A DNA stretch of 64,000 nt from Rhizobiaceae bacterium MnEN-MB40S (GCA_024343425.1 BRLC01000002.1:124001-188000); one strand, 5' to 3'; shown: positions 1-9,429, counted from the stretch's first letter. The notes: generated by a model not told the origin, from the letters alone. Numbers and translations: made by a program.

Positions 1-1125
1 ACCGGCATTTCCGTCACGATGGAATATCCGGGATTCGAGAACATCGCCCAGCGCGTGGCGACGCTGATCGCCTCGGGGACGCCGGCCGAGCTTGTCTGGT
101 ACGGCGCCGGTTCGGCGATGGAAGTCGCGCTTCAGGGTCAGCTTGCGGATGTCAGCGATCTCGTTGCGGATCTCGGTATTCCCGACAATCTGCGTCTTGT
201 GGTCGACGGCGCCGATCGATCCGTCGCCACCAGCCAGCAATTCGTCTACGGCTGGTATCGTTCCGACCTCTATGACGAGGCCGGACTGGACCCCTACTCC
301 GATTGGGACAGCTACCTCGCGGTCAGCGAGAAGCTGAACAACCCGCCGGCCATGTACGGCAATATCGTTCCCTCCGCGCAAAGCGGCGCGTCTCACCTGC
401 TCATGGAAACCATGATGCAGAAGAACGACGCCCACTGGTTCAAGATGGGCGATGACGGCGAGTATGAAGTCTACCTCGACCAGGGCGATAACATGGGCAA
501 GGTGGTCGAGACGCTGGAGTTCCTCAACAATGCGCACAAGTTTGCGCCGGAAGGCTCGAACTACAGCTGGGGCGATCTGATGAGCCAGTATTTCACCGGA
601 CGCGTCGCCAACAGCTACTATGTCGGCGCGCGCCTGCTGGAGCAGACCCTGTCGAACGCGCCCGATCTTGCGCCGCTGACGAAGCCGATTTCTCTGCCCG
701 CCAAAGAAACGGACAATTATTATCTGTCGGTCCAGGGTTTCCATGTCGGCAAGGGCTCGAACGAAGACGGCGCAAAGCAGTACGTGAAGTTCTTCATGAA
801 CCACCCCGCCTATATCGAGTGGCTGCACTCCGTGCCGCTGCATATCATTCCCGCCAAGCAGGAAGTGCTGAACTCGGAAGCCTATATGGACAACGACGTC
901 ATTCAGCAGCGCATGGACGTGCTTGAGTTCCTCGACAGCATCTGGGGCAAGGGCCGGGCGCCATACTACTGGGATGGCGACAAGCTGAACAAATATGTTG
1001 GCCTTTACCAGAACGACAGTCTCGGCGGCTGGATGCTTGCGGCCATGAACATTGGCGGCCAGGACGCTGAATCCGTCGTCAAGGAAGCGGCCGACAAGAT
1101 CCGTGAAAAGATGAGCGACCTCTGA
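1..1125 (+). CDS. ABC sugar-type substrate-binding protein (5' end off the window)
   Basis: Periplasmic ligand-binding subunit of a carbohydrate-type ABC importer, extracellular solute-binding protein family 1. The reading frame is open from base 1 and reads TGISVTMEYPGFENIAQRV, a typical early segment of this family, so the true start and signal peptide lie upstream. The 374 visible residues contain the usual aromatic-rich clefts (VWYGAGSA, YGWYRSDLY, APYYWDGDK) and end at KIREKMSDL. It is the first visible gene of an operon with two permeases and an ATPase. A hairpin follows at 1144-1169. The ligand is unknown; the CoA ligase further down makes a sugar acid or glycosylated acid possible, but that is inference. 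Confidence 0.88.
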   Translation, partial: TGISVTMEYPGFENIAQRVATLIASGTPAELVWYGAGSAMEVALQGQLADVSDLVADLGIPDNLRLVVDGADRSVATSQQFVYGWYRSDLYDEAGLDPYSDWDSYLAVSEKLNNPPAMYGNIVPSAQSGASHLLMETMMQKNDAHWFKMGDDGEYEVYLDQGDNMGKVVETLEFLNNAHKFAPEGSNYSWGDLMSQYFTGRVANSYYVGARLLEQTLSNAPDLAPLTKPISLPAKETDNYYLSVQGFHVGKGSNEDGAKQYVKFFMNHPAYIEWLHSVPLHIIPAKQEVLNSEAYMDNDVIQQRMDVLEFLDSIWGKGRAPYYWDGDKLNKYVGLYQNDSLGGWMLAAMNIGGQDAESVVKEAADKIREKMSDL

Positions 1126-1143
1126 TCGCGACACGACGCAACG

Positions 1144-1169
1144 GGATGGCGGATCACAAGCCGCCATCC
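1144..1169 (+). promoter_or_regulatory. intercistronic hairpin after the binding-protein gene
   Basis: Perfect 9-bp inverted repeat GGATGGCGG / CCGCCATCC with an 8-nt loop in the 72-nt gap between the binding-protein gene and the first permease. No U-run follows, so it is more likely an mRNA 3'-end stabiliser or partial attenuator than a full terminator. Confidence 0.65.
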
Positions 1170-1197
1170 TCTACTTCAGCTCACTCAGGCAGCCATA

Positions 1198-2097
1198 ATG
1201 TCGACTTCAGATAGCCCCCGCGAAGGTGGATGGGTCGCAGCCGCGATCGGGCCAGCGCTAATACTGCTTCTGCTGACGGCCTATATTCCGATCATCTACG
1301 CGCTGACGCTCGCGTTCTACAACAAGACCGCCTTCAATCCGGATATGGATTTCGTCGGCTTTAAGAATTTCGTGTGGCTGCTCAAGCGCGACGATCTCTG
1401 GATGGCGCTCGGCAAATCCGTCGTGTTCACCATTGGCTCGGTCGGATTTCAGCTCGCCTTCGGCCTGTTTTTCGGGCTTTTGCTCAACGAGGCGATACGC
1501 GGCCGGGCGATCATGCGCAGCCTGGTCATACTGCCTTATCTTCTGCCGACGATCGTCATCGGACTGGTTTTTCGCTGGATTCTCAATCCGGAATTCGGCG
1601 TCGTGAACCAGATCCTGCTCTCCATGGGCGTCGTGGAGCGCCCCATCAACTTCTTCGGCGGTCTTGACGTGGCGATGACGTCGATCATCGTGACGACGGG
1701 CTGGCAGTACGGGTCCTTCGCCGTTCTGCTGATCCTCGCCAGACTGCAGTCCATCAATCCGCGCCTTTACGAAGCGGCCCGCAGTTGCGGCGCCGGAACC
1801 TGGCGCTGTTTCGTCGACGTCACCCTGCCAAATCTGCGCACCACCCTGCTGCTGATCGCATTGTTGCGGGGCATCTGGATGTTCAACAAGTTCGACCTGA
1901 TCTGGATCATCACCAAGGGCGGACCTTTACAGGCGACGGAAACGCTTCCGATCTACGTCTACAAGATCGCGTTCCAGGACTTCAATTTCGGGCGGGCCGC
2001 TGCAGGCTGCTTCGTGATGTTCGTCATTCTGCTTGCCGTATCGATCATCTACTTCAAATACTTCAACCCCACGAAGGAAATCGAGGTAAACCGATGA
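1198..2097 (+). CDS. ABC sugar transporter permease (MalF/UgpA type)
   Basis: Inner-membrane permease of the importer, binding-protein-dependent transport system inner membrane family, 299 aa. About six hydrophobic helices are visible, the first at residues 12-35. The EAA loop that contacts the ATPase is readable near residue 197 (YEAARSCGAGTWRCF). The ATG at 1198 follows a weak AGG. Its stop overlaps the next permease start by four bases (ATGA at 2094-2097), indicating translational coupling and a heterodimeric pore. Confidence 0.92.
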   Translation: MSTSDSPREGGWVAAAIGPALILLLLTAYIPIIYALTLAFYNKTAFNPDMDFVGFKNFVWLLKRDDLWMALGKSVVFTIGSVGFQLAFGLFFGLLLNEAIRGRAIMRSLVILPYLLPTIVIGLVFRWILNPEFGVVNQILLSMGVVERPINFFGGLDVAMTSIIVTTGWQYGSFAVLLILARLQSINPRLYEAARSCGAGTWRCFVDVTLPNLRTTLLLIALLRGIWMFNKFDLIWIITKGGPLQATETLPIYVYKIAFQDFNFGRAAAGCFVMFVILLAVSIIYFKYFNPTKEIEVNR

Positions 2098-2915
2098 CAG
2101 CGCATTTTGTCGTGCGATGGATGCGGTTTATGTGGCTGTCCGTCGGCATGATATTTGTCGTCTTTCCACTCTACTGGATGGCGACGACGGCCCTGACACC
2201 GCGGGCGGAGCTGTTCAAGCCGCCCTACCCGTTGCTTCGCACGAGCTACTCGCTTGAAAACCTGATCGAACTGCTTTCCGCCACGCAGTTTTTGACGTTT
2301 CTCAAAAACAGCCTGATCGTGGCCGCCGGCTCCGTCTGCATCAATGTCGTGGCGGCCACGCTGGCGGGATATGCGCTCAGCCGATTTGCGTTCAGGGGCA
2401 AGAACCTGTTCGCCGCGGCGACCTTGTGGACCTACATGTTCCCGCCGATCCTGCTCGCCATCCCGCTCTACCTGATGTTCTCGACACTCGGGATGAGAAA
2501 CTCCTATTCCGGGCTGATCCTCGCGCATGTCTCGATATCGCTGCCTTTGAACATCTGGATCATGTGGCAGTACTTTCAGGTCGTTCCCAGGTCTCTGGAG
2601 GAAGCGGCTTGGACATCCGGCGCCAGCCGGTTTCGGGCGCTGTGTGAAGTTCTCCTGCCAAGCGCGATGCCGGGAATAATATCTGCCGCGATTTTTGCAT
2701 TTGCCTTGTCATGGAACGACTTTGCATTCGCGTTCATCCTGCAAACCGATATCGGCATGTTCACGCTTCCGGTCGGCCTCGCCACCTTCGTCGAACAATC
2801 GGCCATTCACTGGGGCCTGATCATGGCCTCATCGCTGATCGTGTCGATTCCCACCTTTGCCCTCGTGTTTCTGATGCAGCGCTACCTGATGCGCGGCTTT
2901 GCAATCGGCAAATAA
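2094..2915 (+). CDS. ABC sugar transporter permease (MalG/UgpE type)
   Basis: Second permease, 273 aa, starting at the ATG that overlaps the preceding stop. The frame is open further upstream, but that part only shadows the first permease. Six hydrophobic helices and an EAA motif near residue 169 (EEAAWTSGASRFRAL) are visible, and the C-terminus MRGFAIGK is typical of MalG-like subunits. It lies 12 nt before the ATPase gene. Confidence 0.92.
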   Translation: MTAHFVVRWMRFMWLSVGMIFVVFPLYWMATTALTPRAELFKPPYPLLRTSYSLENLIELLSATQFLTFLKNSLIVAAGSVCINVVAATLAGYALSRFAFRGKNLFAAATLWTYMFPPILLAIPLYLMFSTLGMRNSYSGLILAHVSISLPLNIWIMWQYFQVVPRSLEEAAWTSGASRFRALCEVLLPSAMPGIISAAIFAFALSWNDFAFAFILQTDIGMFTLPVGLATFVEQSAIHWGLIMASSLIVSIPTFALVFLMQRYLMRGFAIGK

Positions 2916-2927
2916 TGAAAGTTAGAG

Positions 2928-4058
2928 ATGTCTGTCGGACTTACCCTTGAACATGTAACCAAGACCTTCTCGCAGGGCGCGAAGTCGATAAACGCCGTCG
3001 ATGATCTGTCCCTTGAAATCAGCCCTGGCGAGTTTTTCACATTCGTCGGAGCGTCGGGCTGCGGAAAGACGACGACCCTGCGCATGATCGCCGGCCTTGA
3101 AAGCGTCAGCAGCGGACGGATCCTGTTCGACAAGGAGGACGTGACGCGCATTCCGACGCAAGGCCGCGATATAGGCATGGTGTTTCAGGACATCGCGCTG
3201 TTTCCCTACATGTCGATCCGGGAGAATATCGGATATTCGCTCAAGGTCGCGCGCGTTCCCAAGAAGGAAATAGACGAACGGGTCGAACGCACGGCCGAAT
3301 TGCTTTCCATCAGCGACAAACTGGCGATGAAGCCGGTGCAACTCTCCGGCGGACAGCAGCAACGGGTCGCCATAGGCCGCGCCATAGTCAGGGAACCGAA
3401 AGTTCTGCTGCTCGACGAGCCGCTGTCGGCGCTCGACGCGCGCCTTCGAACCGAGATGCGCAGCGAGATATTGCGCCTTCACCGCAGGATCAACTCCACC
3501 ATCATCTATGTGACTCACGACCAGGTCGAAGCAATGACGATGTCGTCGCGCATCGCTGTCATGGAAGGCGGAAAGGCCGTTCAGGTCGATCAGCCGCGGA
3601 GCGTATTTCGGTATCCGGCGCGCGAAAGCGTGGCGACCTTTATCGGCACGCCGGCGATGAATGTGTGGGACGCCAGCCTCGAAGGGCCAGCCGACGCGCC
3701 GCGCCTGACCTGGTCGGGACTGTCCATTCCCATTCCGCGGGAAGACGCGCAGGCTCTTGCAGGTCTAACGATGGTGAGACTGGGCGCTCGCCCTCAGGCC
3801 TTGAAACTCGTTCCAGCCGATGAAGCGCTGCTGGAAGCCACGCTCAGCCTGAAGGAGCCGCTGGGCCTCGAAGACGAATGCCATCTCCAACTTTCGGACG
3901 GGCTGGAGCTCAGGCTGGTCGGACGGGTTCCGGACAGCGTCGCCGAAGGCAGCCTCGTCCATGTCGATATCGACCCATCGGATTTTTGCGTGTTCCACCC
4001 GGAAACCGGGGATGTCTTGAGACACGGACTGAACGACAAAAATACTAAAACCAGTTAG
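2928..4058 (+). CDS. ABC transporter ATP-binding protein (MalK/UgpC family)
   Basis: Energising subunit of the importer, 376 aa, the usual MalK length with a C-terminal OB/TOBE regulatory region. Walker A GASGCGKTTT lies at residues 41-50, the signature LSGGQQQR at about 139, Walker B VLLLDEP at about 159, and the switch histidine in YVTHDQ. All catalytic residues are present. It is co-directional with both permeases and probably co-transcribed with the MDR and CoA ligase genes downstream. Confidence 0.93.
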   Translation: MSVGLTLEHVTKTFSQGAKSINAVDDLSLEISPGEFFTFVGASGCGKTTTLRMIAGLESVSSGRILFDKEDVTRIPTQGRDIGMVFQDIALFPYMSIRENIGYSLKVARVPKKEIDERVERTAELLSISDKLAMKPVQLSGGQQQRVAIGRAIVREPKVLLLDEPLSALDARLRTEMRSEILRLHRRINSTIIYVTHDQVEAMTMSSRIAVMEGGKAVQVDQPRSVFRYPARESVATFIGTPAMNVWDASLEGPADAPRLTWSGLSIPIPREDAQALAGLTMVRLGARPQALKLVPADEALLEATLSLKEPLGLEDECHLQLSDGLELRLVGRVPDSVAEGSLVHVDIDPSDFCVFHPETGDVLRHGLNDKNTKTS

Positions 4059-4072
4059 GGAGAGTATAAAAG

Positions 4073-5083
4073 ATGCGTGCGATTGTCTTCAACGAACACG
4101 GACCGTTCGAGAACCTTGAGGAAGCCGACATTCCGCAGCCTGACGTCGGCCCAGGACAAGTGCTGCTTCGCGTCAAGGCAGTTTCCCTCAATGGCTTCGA
4201 TCCGATGGTGATGCGCGGGATTCCGGGACTTCGCACTCCCCTTCCGATGATTCCAGGCGCGGACATATCGGCGGAAGTCGTCGAATTCGGCCCGGACGCC
4301 GATCAAAAGAAATTTTCTCTCGGGCAGCGCGTGACGATCAATCCGAGCAATGATCGCGGAATGATGGGCGAAACGCTGAGAGGCGGAATGTGCGAGTATA
4401 TCGCCGTCGACCAGAGCCAGATCCTGCCGATACCGGACGGCGTGAGCGACGTTCAGGCGGCCTGCCTGCCGACGGCCTATGCGACCGCCTATCGCATGCT
4501 GTTTTCGAGGGGCCACGTCAAACGCGGGGAGAGCATACTGATACTCGGCGCCAGCGGCGGCGTCGGCACGTGCTGCATCCAGCTGGCAAAGGCGGCCGGT
4601 TGCCACGTTGTGGCAGTGACGAGCAGCAAGGAGAAAGCGGAAAAGTTGAAGGCCATCGGCGCTGACGACGTGGTGGACGCCAGCGAAACCAGCTATGTCG
4701 ACTTTGTGATAGAGAAGTTCGGGAAACCGCGGACAAAGGGACCGACAGGCGGCGTAGACGTGTGCGTCAACTATTCCGGCGGCGACAGTTGGGCGGAGTG
4801 TTTCAAGGTCGTAAAGCGCGATGGACGCGTTCTCACCTGCGGCGCGACAGCGGGCTATGATCCTAAAACCGATATTCGCTACATCTGGTCCTTCGAGCAA
4901 ACGATCATCGGGTCGAATGGCTGGCGACAATCCGATCATGAAAAGATGCTGGAGATGATCGCCAAAGGAGAACTGGACCCAGTGATCGATCGCGTTGTTC
5001 CTATGAGCGATGTCCAATCAGCCATGCGCGACTTGTACGATCGCAAGGTGACAGGCAAGGTCGTCCTCACGATACCACAGTAA
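4073..5083 (+). CDS. medium-chain (MDR) NAD(P)-dependent oxidoreductase, zinc-less type
   Basis: Alcohol dehydrogenase/quinone oxidoreductase superfamily, 336 aa. The N-terminal GroES-like domain has PGADISAEVVEFG. The Rossmann motif LGASGGVGTCCIQLAKAAG lies at about residues 158-176. The Cys/His zinc ligands and structural four-Cys lobe of classical ADHs are not evident, so a zinc-independent enal/quinone or crotonyl-CoA-reductase-like role is more likely. It starts 15 nt after the ABC ATPase stop and is 18 nt before the CoA ligase, so all are probably one catabolic unit. The substrate cannot be read from sequence. Confidence 0.82.
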   Translation: MRAIVFNEHGPFENLEEADIPQPDVGPGQVLLRVKAVSLNGFDPMVMRGIPGLRTPLPMIPGADISAEVVEFGPDADQKKFSLGQRVTINPSNDRGMMGETLRGGMCEYIAVDQSQILPIPDGVSDVQAACLPTAYATAYRMLFSRGHVKRGESILILGASGGVGTCCIQLAKAAGCHVVAVTSSKEKAEKLKAIGADDVVDASETSYVDFVIEKFGKPRTKGPTGGVDVCVNYSGGDSWAECFKVVKRDGRVLTCGATAGYDPKTDIRYIWSFEQTIIGSNGWRQSDHEKMLEMIAKGELDPVIDRVVPMSDVQSAMRDLYDRKVTGKVVLTIPQ

Positions 5084-5101
5084 GTAGAAAGGCTTTCAGC
5101 T

Positions 5102-6592
5102 ATGTCGTCCGGGAATCTCGGGAAGTGCTTCGACGCCAGCGTGTTGGGCGAGAAGATTGCTCTGATTGAGCCGACCAAACCGGCCGAGCAACGCGAAACA
5201 AGCTATACCGAGCTCGATCGCGAGGCCGACGCCGTAGCCCGAGGCCTGATGAAGAAGGGTCTGGTCGCCGGAGACAGCGTCGGTCTGATCGGCCAGAACA
5301 GCAGGGAATTCATCAGCGCCTATTTCGGCGTCATGCGGGCCGGGATGATTGCGGTTCCGATGTCATTCAAGCTCCCGCAGAGAGTGATTGACCATATTTT
5401 CCAGGATTCCGAAATAAAGGCCGCTTTCGTCCAGGATGATTTCGCCGGAATGGTTCCCGAAGGCGTCGAGGCGTTCAGCCTGCACAGGAACAAAGGCTTC
5501 GAGACGTTGCTCGACCATGGACCGTTCGAAACGTTCGAACCCCAAGGACGGGAACTGGCGATGATCCTCTATACGTCGGGCTCCACCGGTTTGCCCAAGG
5601 GCGTGTTGCTGTCGCACGCCTCCCAGAAATGGTCGATCGACCACGTCGCAAAGGCCGGTGAGGACAAACGGCGCCATCGCTACATCGTGGCGGCGCCGAT
5701 GTTCCACATGAACGCCACCATCAGCGTCAAATCCGCGCTGGCGGTAGGCGCCAGCATCGTCCTTCTGCCGACATTCGATGCTCTCGAATACGCAAGGGCG
5801 ATAGGCGAATATCGCGTGACCTGGCTGACTTCGGTTCCGACCATGCTGGCGATGGTCGCCAAGGAAGCCAACCGTTTGGGGAATATCGATTTCAGCAGTG
5901 TCACGAATGTAACGATGGGGTCCGCCCCGCTGACTCAGGCGCTGATCGACAAGGTGCAGGCGATGTTTCCCCGAGCTGTGATCAACAACAGCTATGGCAC
6001 GACCGAGGGAGGCCCTTCTCCATTCGGACCTCATCCTGACGGCGTTCCACGTCCGGAACTTGCGCTAGGTTATCCGATTAGCGGCGTGGAGACGAAGCTG
6101 CTTGAAAGCGACGAACCCGACCAGGGCGTGTTTTACGTCAGAAGCCCCATGGTGATGGAGGGGTATCGCAATCTTCCCGAAAAAACCGGCGAAGTGCTGC
6201 AGGACGGCTGGTACAGAAGCGGCGACCTTTTGCGCCGGGACGATGACGGCTTTTACTATTTCCTCGGCCGCGCGGACGACATGTTCAACGTTGGCGGCGA
6301 GAATGTCTGGCCGGGAGAGGTCGAAAAACTGATAGAAATGATGGACGGCGTCCATCAGGCGAGCGTGGTGCCTGCTCCACACGAAATGAAGGGCCAGGCG
6401 CCATTCGCTTTCGTTGTTTTGCGTGAGGGCGCGAACCTCACCGAAGAGGACATAAAAGCCTTTACGATCGCAAATGGACCTGCTTTCTCACATCCGCGCA
6501 ATGTCCGGTTTGTCGACTCGATTCCTCTTGCTGGAACAAACAAGCCGGACAGGAAACTGCTTATCGAGAGGGCGGCGCGCGAATTGAGTTGA
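5102..6592 (+). CDS. AMP-dependent acyl-CoA synthetase/ligase
   Basis: Class I adenylate-forming enzyme, 496 aa, predicted to convert a carboxylic acid, ATP and CoA into acyl-CoA, AMP and PPi. The P-loop-like motif LYTSGSTGLPKGV lies at about residues 156-168, followed by NNSYGTTEGG, the YRSGDL hinge region and NVGGENVWPGEVE. The catalytic C-terminal lysine is in NKPDRKLL. It sits between an oxidoreductase and a TetR gene and downstream of an importer, which suggests activation of an imported carboxylate. Acid specificity is unknown. Confidence 0.92.
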   Translation: MSSGNLGKCFDASVLGEKIALIEPTKPAEQRETSYTELDREADAVARGLMKKGLVAGDSVGLIGQNSREFISAYFGVMRAGMIAVPMSFKLPQRVIDHIFQDSEIKAAFVQDDFAGMVPEGVEAFSLHRNKGFETLLDHGPFETFEPQGRELAMILYTSGSTGLPKGVLLSHASQKWSIDHVAKAGEDKRRHRYIVAAPMFHMNATISVKSALAVGASIVLLPTFDALEYARAIGEYRVTWLTSVPTMLAMVAKEANRLGNIDFSSVTNVTMGSAPLTQALIDKVQAMFPRAVINNSYGTTEGGPSPFGPHPDGVPRPELALGYPISGVETKLLESDEPDQGVFYVRSPMVMEGYRNLPEKTGEVLQDGWYRSGDLLRRDDDGFYYFLGRADDMFNVGGENVWPGEVEKLIEMMDGVHQASVVPAPHEMKGQAPFAFVVLREGANLTEEDIKAFTIANGPAFSHPRNVRFVDSIPLAGTNKPDRKLLIERAARELS

Positions 6593-6623
6593 GCGACATA
6601 TTCGCCAATGCGGAGGATAAGAC

Positions 6624-7601
6624 ATGAACCTGATCAGCGCCGCCGGCACGCGCATCAAACAGACCTATCGTGTCTCTGACTACCAATCTTCAGAAACGAT
6701 CATGACCTCCACTATCGTCGCCTGCGCTGAAGAACTCGTCAGCGCGGCTGAAAGCATGCATGGTTTCGCCGTACTCGATTTCCTGCTTCACAATTCCTGT
6801 GTCGCAACCTGTGAGCAATTCGACATCACGGCGCGTCTCATGGATCGACGCGGCAGCGTTGCGACCTGGGAGCTGCACGCCGAAACACCGGACGCTCGCC
6901 AAATCGCGCGCATGTCTGTGTCGATGACGAGCGACGACGAACCTGCCGTTAAAATGTCGAAGGTTTCCCCCGCGGAAGAGGCGCCGGCGACGGCGCCAGC
7001 AGTGGAGAAAGCAGCGCCTGGCGACAAGCGGGAACTGATTGCCGAAGCGGCTTGCCGCGTCATAGCTGAAAAGGGATTTGCAGCTTCCACGATGCGGGAA
7101 ATTGCCCGCGAAGCGTCAATGCACGTCCCGACAATGTATCAATATGTCAGGAGCAAGGAAGAAGTTCTTGAACTGATATATCATCACCTTTGTCAGCGTA
7201 TCCGTGTGACCACGAGGCCGGTTTTCGAAGCAGACCTGCCGCCGAGGGAAAAGCTGAAGGCCGTGATCAATTGCCTGATTCATGTCAATGGGTCCTTGAG
7301 AAAAGGATCCGGCGTCATGAACCGCGAGTTGAAATCGCTATCGCCGTCAGCACGGCGGCGCGTACTGGACGATTATGCCGAGATTGTAGACAAGATCGCG
7401 AATATCATCACTGAAGGCATTGAAAGCGGCGCGTTCAGACCGACAAACAAATTGATTACTGCGAACTTCATCGACGCGATGTGTGACATCTGGGTTCTGC
7501 GTCCTTTCGCAATAGAAGGAATTGGCGAGCAGGACTACATCGATCATGTGGTTGACTTCACTTTGAACGGGCTGCTGGACACAGCGTCAGGCTCCACCTG
7601 A
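6624..7601 (+). CDS. TetR-family regulator with N-terminal hotdog-like domain
   Basis: 325 aa, about 120 longer than an ordinary TetR protein. Residues about 135-181 form the TetR helix-turn-helix (STMREIAREASMHVPTMYQYV), followed by an all-helical ligand domain. Residues about 20-102 resemble the second half of a PaaI/4HBT hotdog fold: a long helix (TSTIVACAEELVSAAESM), then strands around VLDFLLHN and ITARLMDRRGSVATWELHAE. The catalytic first part of such thioesterases is missing. An Ala/Pro/Glu linker (103-134) separates the domains. The upstream AGGAT six bases before ATG 6624 supports translation of the whole extension. It probably controls the preceding operon, perhaps by sensing an acyl-CoA (inference). 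Confidence 0.8.
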   Translation: MNLISAAGTRIKQTYRVSDYQSSETIMTSTIVACAEELVSAAESMHGFAVLDFLLHNSCVATCEQFDITARLMDRRGSVATWELHAETPDARQIARMSVSMTSDDEPAVKMSKVSPAEEAPATAPAVEKAAPGDKRELIAEAACRVIAEKGFAASTMREIAREASMHVPTMYQYVRSKEEVLELIYHHLCQRIRVTTRPVFEADLPPREKLKAVINCLIHVNGSLRKGSGVMNRELKSLSPSARRRVLDDYAEIVDKIANIITEGIESGAFRPTNKLITANFIDAMCDIWVLRPFAIEGIGEQDYIDHVVDFTLNGLLDTASGST

Positions 7602-7634
7602 AAACGCACGTCCCGGCGTCGGAGGAAGAAGCCG

Positions 7635-8129
7635 TTGTCCAACACGAACATACGCCCTGAAGAACCAATCGACCAGGCAGCCGTTCGCGCCATTCTTCGG
7701 CAATGCTTTCCCGGACCCGAGGAGGCGCATCTTGTCGATCAATTGCGCTCCCGCGGCGATGCGGAAATCATGCTTGTCGCCCAGGAAGATGGTAGACCTG
7801 TCGGCTTTGTTGCCCTGTCGCGCATGCGCGCTCCATTCAAGGCTCTGGGACTTGCGCCCGTCGCCGTGCTCCCGGAATACCGAAATCACGGCATAGCCGC
7901 CGAACTGATACTGCGCGCGCTTGCAGACGCGAGAGACGCCGGCTGGGAAGGCGTGTTCGTGCTGGGCGACCCCGATTATTACAATCGCTTCGGTTTCACC
8001 ATCGAAGCCGCGCAAGGTTTCAATTCCCCTTTTTCGGGCCCGCATTTCATGGCGCTGGCGCTTGCTGGAGACCGTCTGCCTGCTTCATCCGGCGCGGTGG
8101 AATACGCGCCGGCTTTCTCGGAACTTTAG
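7635..8129 (+). CDS. GNAT-family N-acetyltransferase
   Basis: Predicted acetyl-CoA-dependent N-acetyltransferase, 164 aa, YhbS-like. The acetyl-CoA-binding region is recognisable as LGLAPVAVLPEYRNHGIAAELI, followed by the FVLGDPDYYNRFGF block common to this subgroup. The start is a TTG at 7635, chosen because GGAGGAAG lies a few bases upstream at 7621-7628 and no nearby ATG fits. It is convergent with the MFS gene (14-nt gap). The substrate is unknown. Confidence 0.85.
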   Translation: MSNTNIRPEEPIDQAAVRAILRQCFPGPEEAHLVDQLRSRGDAEIMLVAQEDGRPVGFVALSRMRAPFKALGLAPVAVLPEYRNHGIAAELILRALADARDAGWEGVFVLGDPDYYNRFGFTIEAAQGFNSPFSGPHFMALALAGDRLPASSGAVEYAPAFSEL

Positions 8130-8143
8130 AACATCTTTCCCGA

Positions 8144-9370
8144 TCAAGCCCCCGCCGGCTGCGGCATGCCGCTTCTGCCGGAGCGATACCGCATCAGCAC
8201 CGCGACGATGATCAGATTGATGACGCCTGCGGCGGCGGCGTAACCGTAGGAGTAGCTGTAGGTGCCGAGCTGGTCGTAGAAATATCCCGCCTGGAAGCCG
8301 CCAATTCCCATGCCAAGCCAGCCCGCCATACCGACGATCGCGACCGCGAATCCGGTGATGCGCAATGGCGCAGCTTCCCTGGCGCAGATCAGCAAACAGG
8401 TCATGACTCCGGAAAAGAAAAATCCGAAAATGATCGAGAGCAGATAGAGCAGCGGAAGCGAGGCCGTCTGGGTGAACCAGAACACGGAGGCCGTCTGGCC
8501 GATCGACGCTACGAAATAGGCGCGAAGACCGCCAATCCGGTCTGCGATCGTTCCAAACAGGATCCGCCCGACAACGCCGGACGCCATGAGCGCGAGCAGC
8601 AGGCCTGCCGCCGTTTGCGGCGACAGCCCCAGATCCGTGCCGAGCGGCACGAGATGCATCAGCGGCGCCGCCATGCAGATGCAACAAAAAACCCCGGCGA
8701 TCGACAGCCACGGAATGGTGATCATGTGCGGCAAACCCCAGAGATTGTCGTTGGATTTTCGAACCTGTGCGCCGGATTGCTGAAGCACCGGCGGCGGCCG
8801 GAGCAGAAACATGGCCGGCAACAGCAGCACGAGATAGCAGACGCCGAGCGCGAGCATGGCCGTTCGCCAGTCCCAGGTGGAAATCAGAAAACGCGCCACA
8901 TAGGGAACCAGCCCCTGCCCCAGCGCCCCGCCGGCCGTGGCGATGCCGATCGCCATGCCTTTTCTCCGGCTGAACCACAGACCGGTCAACGCAAGAAGCG
9001 GCGTAAAGAGACCGGCGAAGCCGACCCCGCCGATCAGCAGATACAGAAGATAGATCGCATACAAGTTGGACTGATAGCCGACAGCCGCCACGGCGCCGGC
9101 CAGCGTCACGCTGGCGAGCATCGCGATCCGCCTGGCGCCGATGCGATCGGAAAGACTGCCCCAGACCAGACCGCCGAATGCAGCGCCAACGGTGACCATG
9201 GTGTAGGCCATGGAAATCTCGGCGCGGGACCAGCCAAACTCGGTCTGAAAGGGATCGATCAGAACAGTGACGGAGAGATTCGCGCCAAATCCCAGAGCGA
9301 GGCTCAAGGTGGCGACCGCCACGATGACCCAGCCATAGGCCTGTTCCTGAATGTTTTCCTGAGCCGCCAA
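8144..9370 (-). CDS. MFS transporter (monocarboxylate-type)
   Basis: Twelve-helix major facilitator, 408 aa. MFS signatures are visible in the loop GSLSDRIGARRIAML (between helices 2 and 3) and its second-half counterpart GTIADRIGGLRAYF. The start is taken at TTG 9370 because GGAGGA lies just upstream of it; the open frame extends to another TTG at 9421 without a better ribosome-binding site. It lies 59 nt downstream of the SDR gene, probably as one operon. It may import or export an organic acid; the substrate is not determinable. Confidence 0.85.
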   Translation of the reverse strand: MAAQENIQEQAYGWVIVAVATLSLALGFGANLSVTVLIDPFQTEFGWSRAEISMAYTMVTVGAAFGGLVWGSLSDRIGARRIAMLASVTLAGAVAAVGYQSNLYAIYLLYLLIGGVGFAGLFTPLLALTGLWFSRRKGMAIGIATAGGALGQGLVPYVARFLISTWDWRTAMLALGVCYLVLLLPAMFLLRPPPVLQQSGAQVRKSNDNLWGLPHMITIPWLSIAGVFCCICMAAPLMHLVPLGTDLGLSPQTAAGLLLALMASGVVGRILFGTIADRIGGLRAYFVASIGQTASVFWFTQTASLPLLYLLSIIFGFFFSGVMTCLLICAREAAPLRITGFAVAIVGMAGWLGMGIGGFQAGYFYDQLGTYSYSYGYAAAAGVINLIIVAVLMRYRSGRSGMPQPAGA

Positions 9371-9429
9371 CGGCCTTCCTCCTACCTTCCCCGAGCCGAA
9401 TGCTGACTCACGGAAGAACAAGGATATCT

